Program-made: the position numbers and the translations under genes | Notes under the pieces: generated by a model | What the model was told of the DNA's origin: nothing | The model's input: the letters and a program-made list of their open reading frames with translations, nothing else | Databases searched by the model: none | Part shown: positions 1-7,921 of the stretch, piece by piece | Layout of the letters: each line of letters opens with the position of its first letter | Numbering within the stretch: position 1 is the stretch's first letter | Assembly (NCBI RefSeq): GCF_902506345.1 | Contig: NZ_LR733413.1 | Location: 3,173,198-3,237,197, forward strand | Length of the DNA: 64,000 nt | Direction: 5' to 3' | DNA from: Flavobacterium sp. 9R | GTDB taxonomy: Bacteria > Bacteroidota > Bacteroidia > Flavobacteriales > Flavobacteriaceae

Positions 1-629
1 TGATTCTTATCTAGTGTTTTTTTATAACCTATGTAACGATCTATGGCATTTTGCGGGTTTAAAGGACCACGTATGTGGGCTATTTTTTTGCATCCTTTGT
101 CGATTAGATGTTGGGTAGCGCTCATAGCTGCTTTTTGATCGTCTATCAATACTTTGGAGCAATTGGCCAATTTTGATATTTTGTCAAACATCACAAAAGG
201 AATTTTTCTATTAATAATTTCCTTAATGTGTTCGTCAAAATTAGATTCATTTGATAATGACATTATTATCCCGTCTACACGCTTGTTAATCAAGAGTTCA
301 ACTTGTTTTCTTTCAAGTTCAATTGACTCGTTCGATTGAAGAATAATTACCAGATACCCATTTTTCTCAGCTTCATCAATAATTGCATTAATTACATTCG
401 AGAAAAAATGATGCATTACTTCTGGAATTATCAATCCGATAGTTTTGGATTCTTTAGTTCTAAGATTTACAGCAAAACTATTAGGAGTATAATGCAAATC
501 TTTAGCCAAATCCAGCACTGCCTTTTTAGTTTTTTCACTAACATCAGGATAGTTTTTTAAGGCCTTAGAGACAGTAGTTATTGAGATACCTAAGGTATTT
601 GCAATTTCTTTAAGAGTAATTTCTTTCAT
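1..629 (-). CDS. LacI-family transcriptional regulator, 3' end cut by window edge
   Basis: The minus strand reads open from an ATG at 629 to the window edge, giving the first 209 residues of a LacI/GalR regulator; the C-terminal part lies outside. The N-terminus holds a LacI helix-turn-helix (ISITTVSKALKNY) followed by the hinge segment PNSFAVNLRT, then the first part of the periplasmic-binding-protein-like sensor domain. It is a close paralogue of the regulator at 784-1803: hinge segments are identical and recognition helices differ by one residue, so both may bind the same operator. No frameshift or stop occurs in the visible part. It is inferred to control the neighbouring sugar genes; the effector is unknown. 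Confidence 0.9.
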   Translation of the reverse strand, partial: MKEITLKEIANTLGISITTVSKALKNYPDVSEKTKKAVLDLAKDLHYTPNSFAVNLRTKESKTIGLIIPEVMHHFFSNVINAIIDEAEKNGYLVIILQSNESIELERKQVELLINKRVDGIIMSLSNESNFDEHIKEIINRKIPFVMFDKISKLANCSKVLIDDQKAAMSATQHLIDKGCKKIAHIRGPLNPQNAIDRYIGYKKTLDKN

Positions 630-783
630 GTAACGTTTAGTGCTTGGCTTTTAAAAATTTCGTGTATGTTGTTATATATGAAGTAATTAATTCGTTTGAA
701 CTCCTATACTAATGTAAAGTATTTTTTGTAATTATTTATGGATTAATTTGACTATTTTAAATTAAACAGCTTATTTATTGGGT

Positions 784-1803
784 TTATGCAGAACCTCTTT
801 CCAAAAGTGAAGTCTGCAATTCGATAGTTTGAAAAGTTATTGGCTGTCTTTCTTTTTTTAATTGAATTTCTTCAAATAAAATTTCAGCTGCTTTTCTGCC
901 AATTTCAAAACCCGGCTGATCTACGGTAGAGAGTTTTGGTGTGGTGATTTCGCTAACAAACGAATTGCAAAATCCAAATACCGCAATTTGTTCAGGAACC
1001 GAGATGGCTAAATCTTGCAAGGCTTTTAGCGCACCTACAGCAACCAAATCGGTTACGGTGAAAATGGCATCTAAATCGGGGTGCTCAGCACAAGCTATTT
1101 TAGCTGCTGCATAACCGTCTTCAAAATCTGAAAAATTATCACAAACATACACCAATGAGGAGTCGTAAGGAATTCCGTTGTCTTCAAGCGCTTTTTTGTA
1201 TCCCAAAAAACGATCAATTGCGTTTTGAGGCATATACGATCCTCGAAAATGGGCAATTTTTTTTCGCCCTTTTTTGATTAAATAATCTACCGCCTCATAA
1301 GCCGCTTTGCGATCATTAATGCTCACTTTGGAGCAATTGACTAGTTTGGCAATTTTATCGAACAGTACCAATGAAGTATTGTGTGCCAATACCTTTTTGA
1401 TGTGGTCGAAATCACCAGTTTCATTTGATAATGAGATGATAATTCCATCGACTCTTTTGCTTAGCAACAAATCAATTTGTTTTTTTTCTAGTTCTAATTT
1501 TTCGTTCGAGCGCAACACAATTACCAAATAGTCTCTTTTTTCAGCTTCTTCTAAAACCCCTTTGAAAACTTTAGAGAAAAAATGAAAATCAACGGTTGGG
1601 ATGATAACTCCAATTGTTTTTGATTCACTAGTTCTTAAGTTGACAGCAAAACTATTTGGGGTATAATTTAGCTCTTGGGCCAAATCAATTACAGCTTTCT
1701 TGGTTTTTTCACTAATGTCGGTATAATTTTTTAGGGCTTTTGATACCGTAGTAGTGGAAATGCCTAGCTGTGCCGCTATTTGTTTTAGTGTTGCATTATT
1801 CAT
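784..1803 (-). CDS. LacI-family transcriptional regulator
   Basis: A full-length LacI/GalR repressor of 339 residues. Residues 4-25 form the helix-turn-helix (ISTTTVSKAL), residues about 48-58 the hinge (PNSFAVNLRT), and the rest the sugar-sensing periplasmic-binding-protein fold (IGVIIPTVDFHFF, DGIIISLSNE, DAIFTVTDLVAVGAL). In LacI and PurR the hinge leucine inserts at a central CpG of the operator. The CG-centred operators at 9583, 11977 and 25697 fit such a protein, which makes this gene and its paralogue at 1-629 the best candidates for regulating the locus. No such operator lies before this gene, so autoregulation is not indicated. The effector is not predictable from sequence alone. Confidence 0.93.
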   Translation of the reverse strand: MNNATLKQIAAQLGISTTTVSKALKNYTDISEKTKKAVIDLAQELNYTPNSFAVNLRTSESKTIGVIIPTVDFHFFSKVFKGVLEEAEKRDYLVIVLRSNEKLELEKKQIDLLLSKRVDGIIISLSNETGDFDHIKKVLAHNTSLVLFDKIAKLVNCSKVSINDRKAAYEAVDYLIKKGRKKIAHFRGSYMPQNAIDRFLGYKKALEDNGIPYDSSLVYVCDNFSDFEDGYAAAKIACAEHPDLDAIFTVTDLVAVGALKALQDLAISVPEQIAVFGFCNSFVSEITTPKLSTVDQPGFEIGRKAAEILFEEIQLKKERQPITFQTIELQTSLLERGSA

Positions 1804-1928
1804 TTGAAAAATTGAATGGTTTGTCTAGCAGAATCAATGCTCTTAAACAAACATACAATTTATTAGTAGAAGATGATTTCTAAAATGTGATTTGTTTTGG
1901 TTTTTTTATGGGAAAAATGTTAAAAAAA

Positions 1929-3617
1929 TTATTTAATTGCTATGATTGCTGCTTCATAGGGCAATAGTTTGTTGCTTTCAATGCTTTTTTGATTGTAATT
2001 TGAAAGCAATATTTTTGCTCCTACAACAGCAATCGGGATTGAAAAAAGGGCTTCTTGTGATGTAAAGTTCAACAAGACCACTATTTTTCGACCATTTAAT
2101 TCTCTTAAATAGGCATAAACATTTTCATTTTCTTCGTCTAATAAAGTATAGCTACCATAAATGAGTGTGGGCTCTTTTTTTCGTAATTGTACCAATGTTC
2201 TAAAATAATTTAGCGTAGAGTCTACATCATTTTCTTGACTCTCAGCATTGATTGTTGTATGGTTGGGATGCACTTTTAGCCAAGGCTTGCCTTCGGTAAA
2301 ACCAGCATTGGGTGATGCATTCCACTGAAATGGCGTTCTTGAATTTTCTCTAGAGGCTTGTTTTTGTTCTTCTAAAAAGCCTTCTAAATCGCCATTCTGA
2401 CTTTTGATAAACTCATATTTGTTGATGGTATCAATATCATTATAATCAGATATGGAATCGAATCGTATATTGACCATTCCAAGTTCATCGCCTTGAAAAT
2501 AATAGGCAGTACCTCGCATAGTCAACACAAATGTAGTTAGCATTTTGGAACAAATCGTTCTGAATTCACTACTGTCATTGCCAAATTTACTCACCATTCT
2601 GGGTTGGTCGTGATTCGCCAAAAATATGGAGAGCCAGCCTTTGGTTTTGAAGGCATCATCCCAGCGTGTGTAGAGTTTTTTGTAATTTACTATGCCGTAG
2701 TTCATAACGTGACTGCCAATTTCTACTCCTTCCAAATGATAGGCCATACTTAGCTCTTTTCGGTCAGGGTCTACAAAAAGTAGGGCTTCTTCTGGAGAGC
2801 CACCAGCTCCTTCAGATACGGTCATTACATCATAGTGTTGCAATACTTCTCGATGCATTTCTTGAATGTAATCGTGCAAATGTGGTCCTCTCCCGTAATA
2901 TTTCATAATTTCGGGAATGTTGCCTAAAATATCATTTGGAAGTTCGGGAAATGAAGGGTCTTTTGAAATGAATTGAAAGGCATCCATCCTAAACCCATCG
3001 ATGCCTTTATCGAGCCAAAAACGCATAATAGCATACAATTCCTCTCGTACTTTTGGATTGTTCCAATTTAAATCGGGTTGTTTTACAGAGAAATAGTGAA
3101 GATAATACGCGTCGGTTGTTGCGTCATATTTCCAAGCATTGCTTTCAACGTCAAACCAACTCCAACGGTATGGCGGTGTTCCTTTTTCGGCGGGCCACCA
3201 GTAATAATAATCGCGATACGGATTGTCTCTTGATTTTCTACTCTCTTGAAACCAAAGGTGTTCATCGCTACTATGATTGAAGACCAAGTCCAAAATCAGT
3301 TTGATTCCTCTTTCTTTTAGTCCTTTTAGGAGGATGTCAAAATCTTCCATAGTTCCGAAATCGGCTAGAATTGAGCGATAGTCACTCACATCATAGCCAT
3401 TGTCGTCATTTGGCGATTCGAAAATTGGGTTGAGCCAAATGGCATCAATTCCAAGACTTTTAAGATAATCTAATTTTGAAATTATACCTTGTAAATCTCC
3501 AATACCATCCCCATTACTGTCCTTAAAACTTCTGGGATAAATTTGATAAATCACGGCTTCTTTCCACCATTTTGTGTCTAATGTTGGCGAAATTATTGTG
3601 CTGTTATCGAGACTCAT
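1929..3617 (-). CDS. GH13 alpha-glucosidase, cytoplasmic
   Basis: A 562-residue GH13 enzyme of the oligo-1,6-glucosidase/alpha-glucosidase type. Visible parts are the metal loop DSNGDGIGD (33-41), region I DLVFNHSSDEH (110-120), nucleophile D212 in GFRMDAF, acid/base E269 in VSEG, and the transition-state stabiliser D337 in NHDQPR. No signal peptide is present, so it should act on imported oligosaccharides in the cytoplasm. The residue after the nucleophile is Ala; alpha-1,6-specific relatives usually carry Val there, so alpha-1,4 or sucrose-type linkages are more likely (inference). It follows the periplasmic GH13 gene by 12 bases, so the two form an operon. Trehalose synthase and isomaltulose synthase are less likely alternatives. 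Confidence 0.9.
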   Translation of the reverse strand: MSLDNSTIISPTLDTKWWKEAVIYQIYPRSFKDSNGDGIGDLQGIISKLDYLKSLGIDAIWLNPIFESPNDDNGYDVSDYRSILADFGTMEDFDILLKGLKERGIKLILDLVFNHSSDEHLWFQESRKSRDNPYRDYYYWWPAEKGTPPYRWSWFDVESNAWKYDATTDAYYLHYFSVKQPDLNWNNPKVREELYAIMRFWLDKGIDGFRMDAFQFISKDPSFPELPNDILGNIPEIMKYYGRGPHLHDYIQEMHREVLQHYDVMTVSEGAGGSPEEALLFVDPDRKELSMAYHLEGVEIGSHVMNYGIVNYKKLYTRWDDAFKTKGWLSIFLANHDQPRMVSKFGNDSSEFRTICSKMLTTFVLTMRGTAYYFQGDELGMVNIRFDSISDYNDIDTINKYEFIKSQNGDLEGFLEEQKQASRENSRTPFQWNASPNAGFTEGKPWLKVHPNHTTINAESQENDVDSTLNYFRTLVQLRKKEPTLIYGSYTLLDEENENVYAYLRELNGRKIVVLLNFTSQEALFSIPIAVVGAKILLSNYNQKSIESNKLLPYEAAIIAIK

Positions 3618-3629
3618 AGAATGTGCTTT

Positions 3630-5387
3630 TTAATTTACTTTTAAAATTACGGATTCATATGGGCGTAATTCTTTTTGAAAAGGAGTGGGGTAATTGCCAA
3701 TCCATTGTGTTGTTTTTTGGGCTAATAAAGGTGCGCTAATCGTGGTTGTTTTTGATGTAAAATTCAACAAAACAATGATTTTTTTGCCATTTAATTCTCT
3801 TGTATAAGCAAAAACATCAGGATTAGCTGGGTCAATTATTTCTAACTTGCCATACACAAAAATAGGATTCTCTTTTCTGATTTTGGCTAGTTTTTTAGCA
3901 TAATTCAATATAGAGTTTTTGTCTTTGCTGTTGGCTTCAACATTGACTGTCGTGTAATTTTTATTGATAGTTAGCCAAGGATTTCCAGTGGTGAAACCTG
4001 CATTTTTTGTTGCATTCCATTGCATAGGAGTGCGGCTGTTATCGCGACTTAACTCTTGTTGATTGAGTAAATATTCAGCTGCTTTGGCATTGCTAATTTT
4101 GATTAATTGATTATAGGTGTTTCGGGTTTGTAGGTCATTATATTCAGCCGCAGTTTTGAATCGGATATTGGTCATTCCGATTTCATCTCCGTTGTAAATA
4201 TAGGGAGTTGCTCTTTGGGTTAGTAAAAAAGTATAGAGCATTTTGGCGCTTTTTTCTCGAAATTCGGGACTGTCATTTCCGTAGCGACTCACGGCTCGGC
4301 TTTGGTCGTGATTGGTAAAATATAAGGTATTCCATCCTTTGGATTCCATTTTTTTATCCCATTTGTTTACGATTTCTTTCATACCTAAAACATTGTTGCG
4401 TCCTACTTGGTAAGCGCCCACGTCATAGGCATCTCTTCCCCAAATATTGGCTATCTCGTCGTGATAAAGGGTGTTGATTTCTTTTCGGTCTTCATCTACA
4501 AAATCCATTACTTTTTGGAACGGAATAACGCCACCTTCTCCAACAGTATAGACATCTTTGTATTTACTCAAAATCACTTCGTTCATCTCGCGCAAATAGT
4601 TATGGAGCTTTGCGTCGGCGCCGTAGTATCGCACAAATTGTTCGTTGGTAAAATCAGCAGGCATAACTGGCCAATTGGTGTCTTTGGCGATGAATGGAAA
4701 AGCATCTAAGCGAAAGCCACTCACGCCTTTGTCGAGCCAAAATTTCATAATATCATACATTTCTTGGCGGAGTTGTGGGTTTTCCCAATTCAAATCGGGT
4801 TGTTTTCGGCTGAAGTAATGTAAATAATAACTGTTGGTGTTGGGTTCGTAGCGCCAAGCATCAGAGTTTTCGTCAAAAATGCTGAAGCGTTTTGGAGGTG
4901 TTCCCTTCTCAGCGGGCCACCAGTGATAATAGTTTCGGTATTTGTTGTCTCTTGATTTTTTGGCTTCGATAAACCATTGATGCTCGTCGCTACTATGATT
5001 GACCACCAAGTCCATAATGAGTTTGATATTTCGCTTTTTCATTCCAGCCAGCATTTCGTCAAAATCGGCCATAGTGCCCATTTCTTTCATAATGGCTTTG
5101 TAGTCGCTAATGTCATAGCCGTTGTCATCGTTGGGAGAAGCACAAATAGGATTGAGCCAAATGGCATCAATTCCAAGGCTTTGTAGATAGTCTAGTCTTT
5201 GTGTGATTCCTTTTAAATCGCCTACACCATCGCCGTTGCTGTCTTGAAAACTACGAGGGTAGAGTTGGTAGATAATGGCTTCTTTCCACCATTTTTTGTC
5301 GATAGGAGTTTCTTTTTTTTGGGCATTGGTTGTGTTTGTATAGCCTATTAGAAGAAGCACTAAGAGTAGTGAAGTACTGGTTTTCAT
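3630..5387 (-). CDS. GH13 alpha-glucosidase, periplasmic
   Basis: A 585-residue GH13 enzyme with the same domain plan as its downstream neighbour but with an N-terminal signal peptide (hydrophobic run 7-16, probable cleavage after TTNA at residue 22), so it should act in the periplasm. Catalytic residues are D228 (GFRLDAF), E284 (TVGEGG) and D361 (NHDQSR); the metal loop DSNGDGVGD is at 49-57. It lacks a lipobox. As in the neighbour, Ala follows the nucleophile, suggesting non-alpha-1,6 specificity. The pair probably arose by duplication and divided the same hydrolysis between two compartments. Upstream, a 7-bp inverted repeat sits at 5444-5460, but none of the operators found elsewhere in the locus is present. 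Confidence 0.9.
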   Translation of the reverse strand: MKTSTSLLLVLLLIGYTNTTNAQKKETPIDKKWWKEAIIYQLYPRSFQDSNGDGVGDLKGITQRLDYLQSLGIDAIWLNPICASPNDDNGYDISDYKAIMKEMGTMADFDEMLAGMKKRNIKLIMDLVVNHSSDEHQWFIEAKKSRDNKYRNYYHWWPAEKGTPPKRFSIFDENSDAWRYEPNTNSYYLHYFSRKQPDLNWENPQLRQEMYDIMKFWLDKGVSGFRLDAFPFIAKDTNWPVMPADFTNEQFVRYYGADAKLHNYLREMNEVILSKYKDVYTVGEGGVIPFQKVMDFVDEDRKEINTLYHDEIANIWGRDAYDVGAYQVGRNNVLGMKEIVNKWDKKMESKGWNTLYFTNHDQSRAVSRYGNDSPEFREKSAKMLYTFLLTQRATPYIYNGDEIGMTNIRFKTAAEYNDLQTRNTYNQLIKISNAKAAEYLLNQQELSRDNSRTPMQWNATKNAGFTTGNPWLTINKNYTTVNVEANSKDKNSILNYAKKLAKIRKENPIFVYGKLEIIDPANPDVFAYTRELNGKKIIVLLNFTSKTTTISAPLLAQKTTQWIGNYPTPFQKELRPYESVILKVN

Positions 5388-5443
5388 ATATGTAAAAATA
5401 ATTTGTTAGCGGTCATATATGGAATCGCCTTATAGTTATCGGT

Positions 5444-5460
5444 GTTTGTTTGCAACAAAC
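5444..5460. promoter_or_regulatory. Inverted repeat upstream of the GH13 operon
   Basis: The sequence GTTTGTT-TGC-AACAAAC is a perfect 7-bp inverted repeat with a 3-base centre, 57-73 bases upstream of the periplasmic GH13 start. Its size and position fit a regulator-binding site. A hairpin role is less likely with so short a loop, although a T-run follows it on the plus strand. It is unlike the CG-centred operators elsewhere in the window. Confidence 0.35.
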
Positions 5461-5566
5461 TTTTTGTTAATGGCGATTTCATAAGTGTAATTTATATTTT
5501 GAGAGTTAAACTTAACAGGGACTGTATTTTTAGAAGTTGTTTGCAAGAAAGCAAGTTGTGGCTCTC

Positions 5567-5655
5567 TAGCCCCGACAGCAGCGGCATCCTTTGCCTTTTT
5601 TCTTTAAAAGGGAAAGATATAGCGGATGGCGGGACGATGCTGGCAAAAAATGCCT
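5567..5655 (+). repeat. Dispersed intergenic repeat, copy A
   Basis: This lies in the 300-base gap between the GH13 operon and the fructokinase gene. It begins TAGCCCCGACAGCAGCGGC and ends near GGCGGGACGATG plus about 20 bases. It matches the element at 25836-25925 almost base for base in two conserved blocks flanking a hairpin. Here the hairpin arms are CTTTGCCTTTT and AAAAGGGAAAG, with one mismatch. Similar GC-richer elements are, from memory, scattered between genes in other Flavobacterium genomes. It encodes no credible protein. Weaker similarity between the copies continues to about 5685. Confidence 0.75.
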
Positions 5656-5688
5656 TTGTTTGCTGCTTCTACTGCTCATTCTATTTCA

Positions 5689-6597
5689 TTAACTTGTTGT
5701 GGGATGCATAAAATCATCGATTTCTTTTCGGGTTATTTTGGGGTTGGCTCCTTCTTGTGAAGCGACAAGGGCTCCTAAAGCACAGGCAAAATTTAGTGCT
5801 GTTTGAGGATTGTTTTCGGTGATTAAAACGCTAAGCAAGCCAGCCAAAAAGGAGTCTCCAGCTCCTACTGTATCGGCTACTGTGACTTGGTATCCGCTGT
5901 TGTAATACAGTTGATTATTGGTAAATAGAACGGCTCCGTGGCTGCCTTTGGTCACACAAATATTGTTGGTGTTGGTTTTTTCGGCAATGAAGTGAATGTT
6001 TTGTTCTAACGAATGATAGGGAGAGTTCAAGAAATTGGCTATTTCGTATAGTTCGTCATCATTGAATTTGATGCAATCGGCTTCGAGCATTAATTCTAGA
6101 AGTAACTCTTTGTTGTAGAAAGGAGCTCGGAGATTGACGTCAAACACTTTGAATTTTGATAAAGCGATATAATTAAGAAGGCTTTGATGAGCAATGGCGT
6201 CACGACAGGCCAAACTGCCAAAAACAAGCACATCAGCTCCAATTACTGCGGTTTCTCCTTCTTGCGTATACTTGATTTTGTCCCAAGCTGCGGGATAATT
6301 GATGGTGTAGGTGGCAGAACCTTTTTCGTTTAGGTGAACTAAAACTTCGCCTGTTGGGTGTGCGCCGTTGATTTGGATGGTTTTGGTTGAAATGCCTGTT
6401 GGCATAAGGTAGTCAATTACTTCTTGTCCATTTGAATCGGCTCCTATGCAACTAATGATTTGCGTATTGATGCCTAATGACGCTAATCTAAGAGCAACAT
6501 TTAAGGGCGCTCCTCCAATTTTTTTGTGCGTTGGAAAGATATCGAATAAGATTTCTCCAAAGCTAACTATGGATTTGGTGTTGGGTTGATTAATCAT
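5689..6597 (-). CDS. Fructokinase, PfkB/ribokinase family
   Basis: A 302-residue PfkB-family sugar kinase. The N-terminal sugar-binding motif is IGGAPLNVA (27-35) and the C-terminal ATP/catalytic motif is DTVGAGDSF (242-250) with catalytic base D248. The enzyme should phosphorylate fructose to fructose 6-phosphate in the cytoplasm, using fructose released by the GH32 enzyme encoded in the same operon and imported by the MFS porter. Its start overlaps the end of the porter gene by 8 bases, indicating translational coupling. A second PfkB kinase at 28621-29553 belongs to a separate sucrose cassette. Fructose specificity is inferred from context; other ketohexoses are possible. Confidence 0.88.
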   Translation of the reverse strand: MINQPNTKSIVSFGEILFDIFPTHKKIGGAPLNVALRLASLGINTQIISCIGADSNGQEVIDYLMPTGISTKTIQINGAHPTGEVLVHLNEKGSATYTINYPAAWDKIKYTQEGETAVIGADVLVFGSLACRDAIAHQSLLNYIALSKFKVFDVNLRAPFYNKELLLELMLEADCIKFNDDELYEIANFLNSPYHSLEQNIHFIAEKTNTNNICVTKGSHGAVLFTNNQLYYNSGYQVTVADTVGAGDSFLAGLLSVLITENNPQTALNFACALGALVASQEGANPKITRKEIDDFMHPTTS

Positions 6598-7921
6598 AAG
6601 CTTTCATTTTAGATTCAATTTCTTCAAGCGATAATCCTTTGGTTTCTGGCATCATAAAGAGTACAAAAACAAGTTGCAAGAGCATCATAAAGGCGAAAAA
6701 AGCAAAAATTGGCCAAGGATTTTCTTTGTAAATATCGATAACAATAGGGCCAACTAAAGTGATTAAAGCCGCAAAAATCCAGTGAATTCCTGTGCCAAAA
6801 GCTTGCCCATTTGCCCGAACGGTATTGGGGAAGATTTCGGAAATGAAAACCCAGATTACGGCTCCTTGTCCAATGGCGTGAGATGCAATAAATAACATAA
6901 TCGAAAGCAATAAAACTACTGAGCCTAGTTGTGAATAGAAAGCAAAAGCAACCATAGTTAAGCTTATAATGTATCCCAACGAGCCAATTAACATAAGTTG
7001 TTTTCGACCTAAAACATCTATTAAACGCATTCCGATTAGGGTGAAAACCAAATTGGTTACGCCAATCAAAATGGAATTAAACAACGATTCTTTGGCTCCT
7101 AATCCTGCCATTTCGAGAATTTCTGGGGCATAATACAATATGAAATTGATGCCTGATAATTGATTGAAAAAAGCCAACAGAAAAGCCAGAAGAATAGGAA
7201 ATTTATACTTTTTAGAAAAGAAGGAATCTGAAGTTGCAGTCGTTGTTACGTCTTTTTTGATTTCATTAAAACTTTCTTTGGCCTGAGCTGGAGCATAAAT
7301 CATTTCTAAAACTGCTAGACCCGCTTGGTCATCTTTTTTATTCAGAATAAGCCATCTAGGGCTTTCAGGAATTCTAATGACAATGACACTGTAAATCAAT
7401 GCTGGTAAGGCGACAATGCCAATCATCCAGCGCCAATCGTTTTCACCGCCAAAACCTTCGAAAAAATAGTTTGAAAAAAAGGCAATCAGTATTCCGAATA
7501 CGATGTTAAACTGAAATAATGTTCCCAATTTTCCTCGATTTTCTGGACTTGAGATTTCCGATATATAGATTGGAGCGGCTACCGAAGAGGCGCCAACCCC
7601 AATTCCGCCAATGAATCTAAAGAAAGAAAAAACATAAGGATTGGGAGCCAATGCCGAGCCTAGTGCCGAAACCAAAAATAAGATACCTATCCAAAGCAGT
7701 GTTTTTTTTCTGCCCCATTTATCACAAGGATAGCCACCCAAAAGGGCACCTAATACCGTTCCCCAAAGGGCCATTGACATAATGAAAACACCGTGAAACA
7801 AAGGAGTGGTGTGCCATAGTTCTTTTATAGGTAAATTGGCTCCAGAGATAACTACTGTATCAAAACCAAATAAAAATCCAGCTACTGCAACAGTAAGTGA
7901 CCAGTTTCTAACATTATTCAT
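6590..7921 (-). CDS. MFS sugar porter
   Basis: A 443-residue, 12-helix transporter of the MFS sugar porter family (XylE/GLUT type). Family signatures are present: GRKKTLLWIG in loop 2-3, PESPRWL before the central loop, FNQLSGIN in helix 7, and the C-terminal PETKGLSLEEIE. It is expected to carry a monosaccharide, most likely fructose and perhaps glucose, across the inner membrane by proton symport. It is the middle gene of a GH32-porter-fructokinase operon, overlapping both neighbours by 8 bases, so the three products are probably made in step. The substrate is inferred from context. Confidence 0.9.
   Translation of the reverse strand: MNNVRNWSLTVAVAGFLFGFDTVVISGANLPIKELWHTTPLFHGVFIMSMALWGTVLGALLGGYPCDKWGRKKTLLWIGILFLVSALGSALAPNPYVFSFFRFIGGIGVGASSVAAPIYISEISSPENRGKLGTLFQFNIVFGILIAFFSNYFFEGFGGENDWRWMIGIVALPALIYSVIVIRIPESPRWLILNKKDDQAGLAVLEMIYAPAQAKESFNEIKKDVTTTATSDSFFSKKYKFPILLAFLLAFFNQLSGINFILYYAPEILEMAGLGAKESLFNSILIGVTNLVFTLIGMRLIDVLGRKQLMLIGSLGYIISLTMVAFAFYSQLGSVVLLLSIMLFIASHAIGQGAVIWVFISEIFPNTVRANGQAFGTGIHWIFAALITLVGPIVIDIYKENPWPIFAFFAFMMLLQLVFVLFMMPETKGLSLEEIESKMKAYD

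Noticed and set aside
1-1803. Left LacI gene as a broken duplicate
   Set aside because: The visible 209 codons are intact and differ by substitutions only; it is cut by the window edge, not by mutation.
1929-5387. GH13 proteins as trehalose synthase or isomaltulose synthase
   Set aside because: The isomerase-specific motif was not seen and the active-site pattern fits plain alpha-glucosidases; activity remains untested.
5442-5711. Open frame of 89 codons on the plus strand
   Set aside because: It runs through the dispersed repeat and into the antisense of fructokinase; composition and context are not coding.
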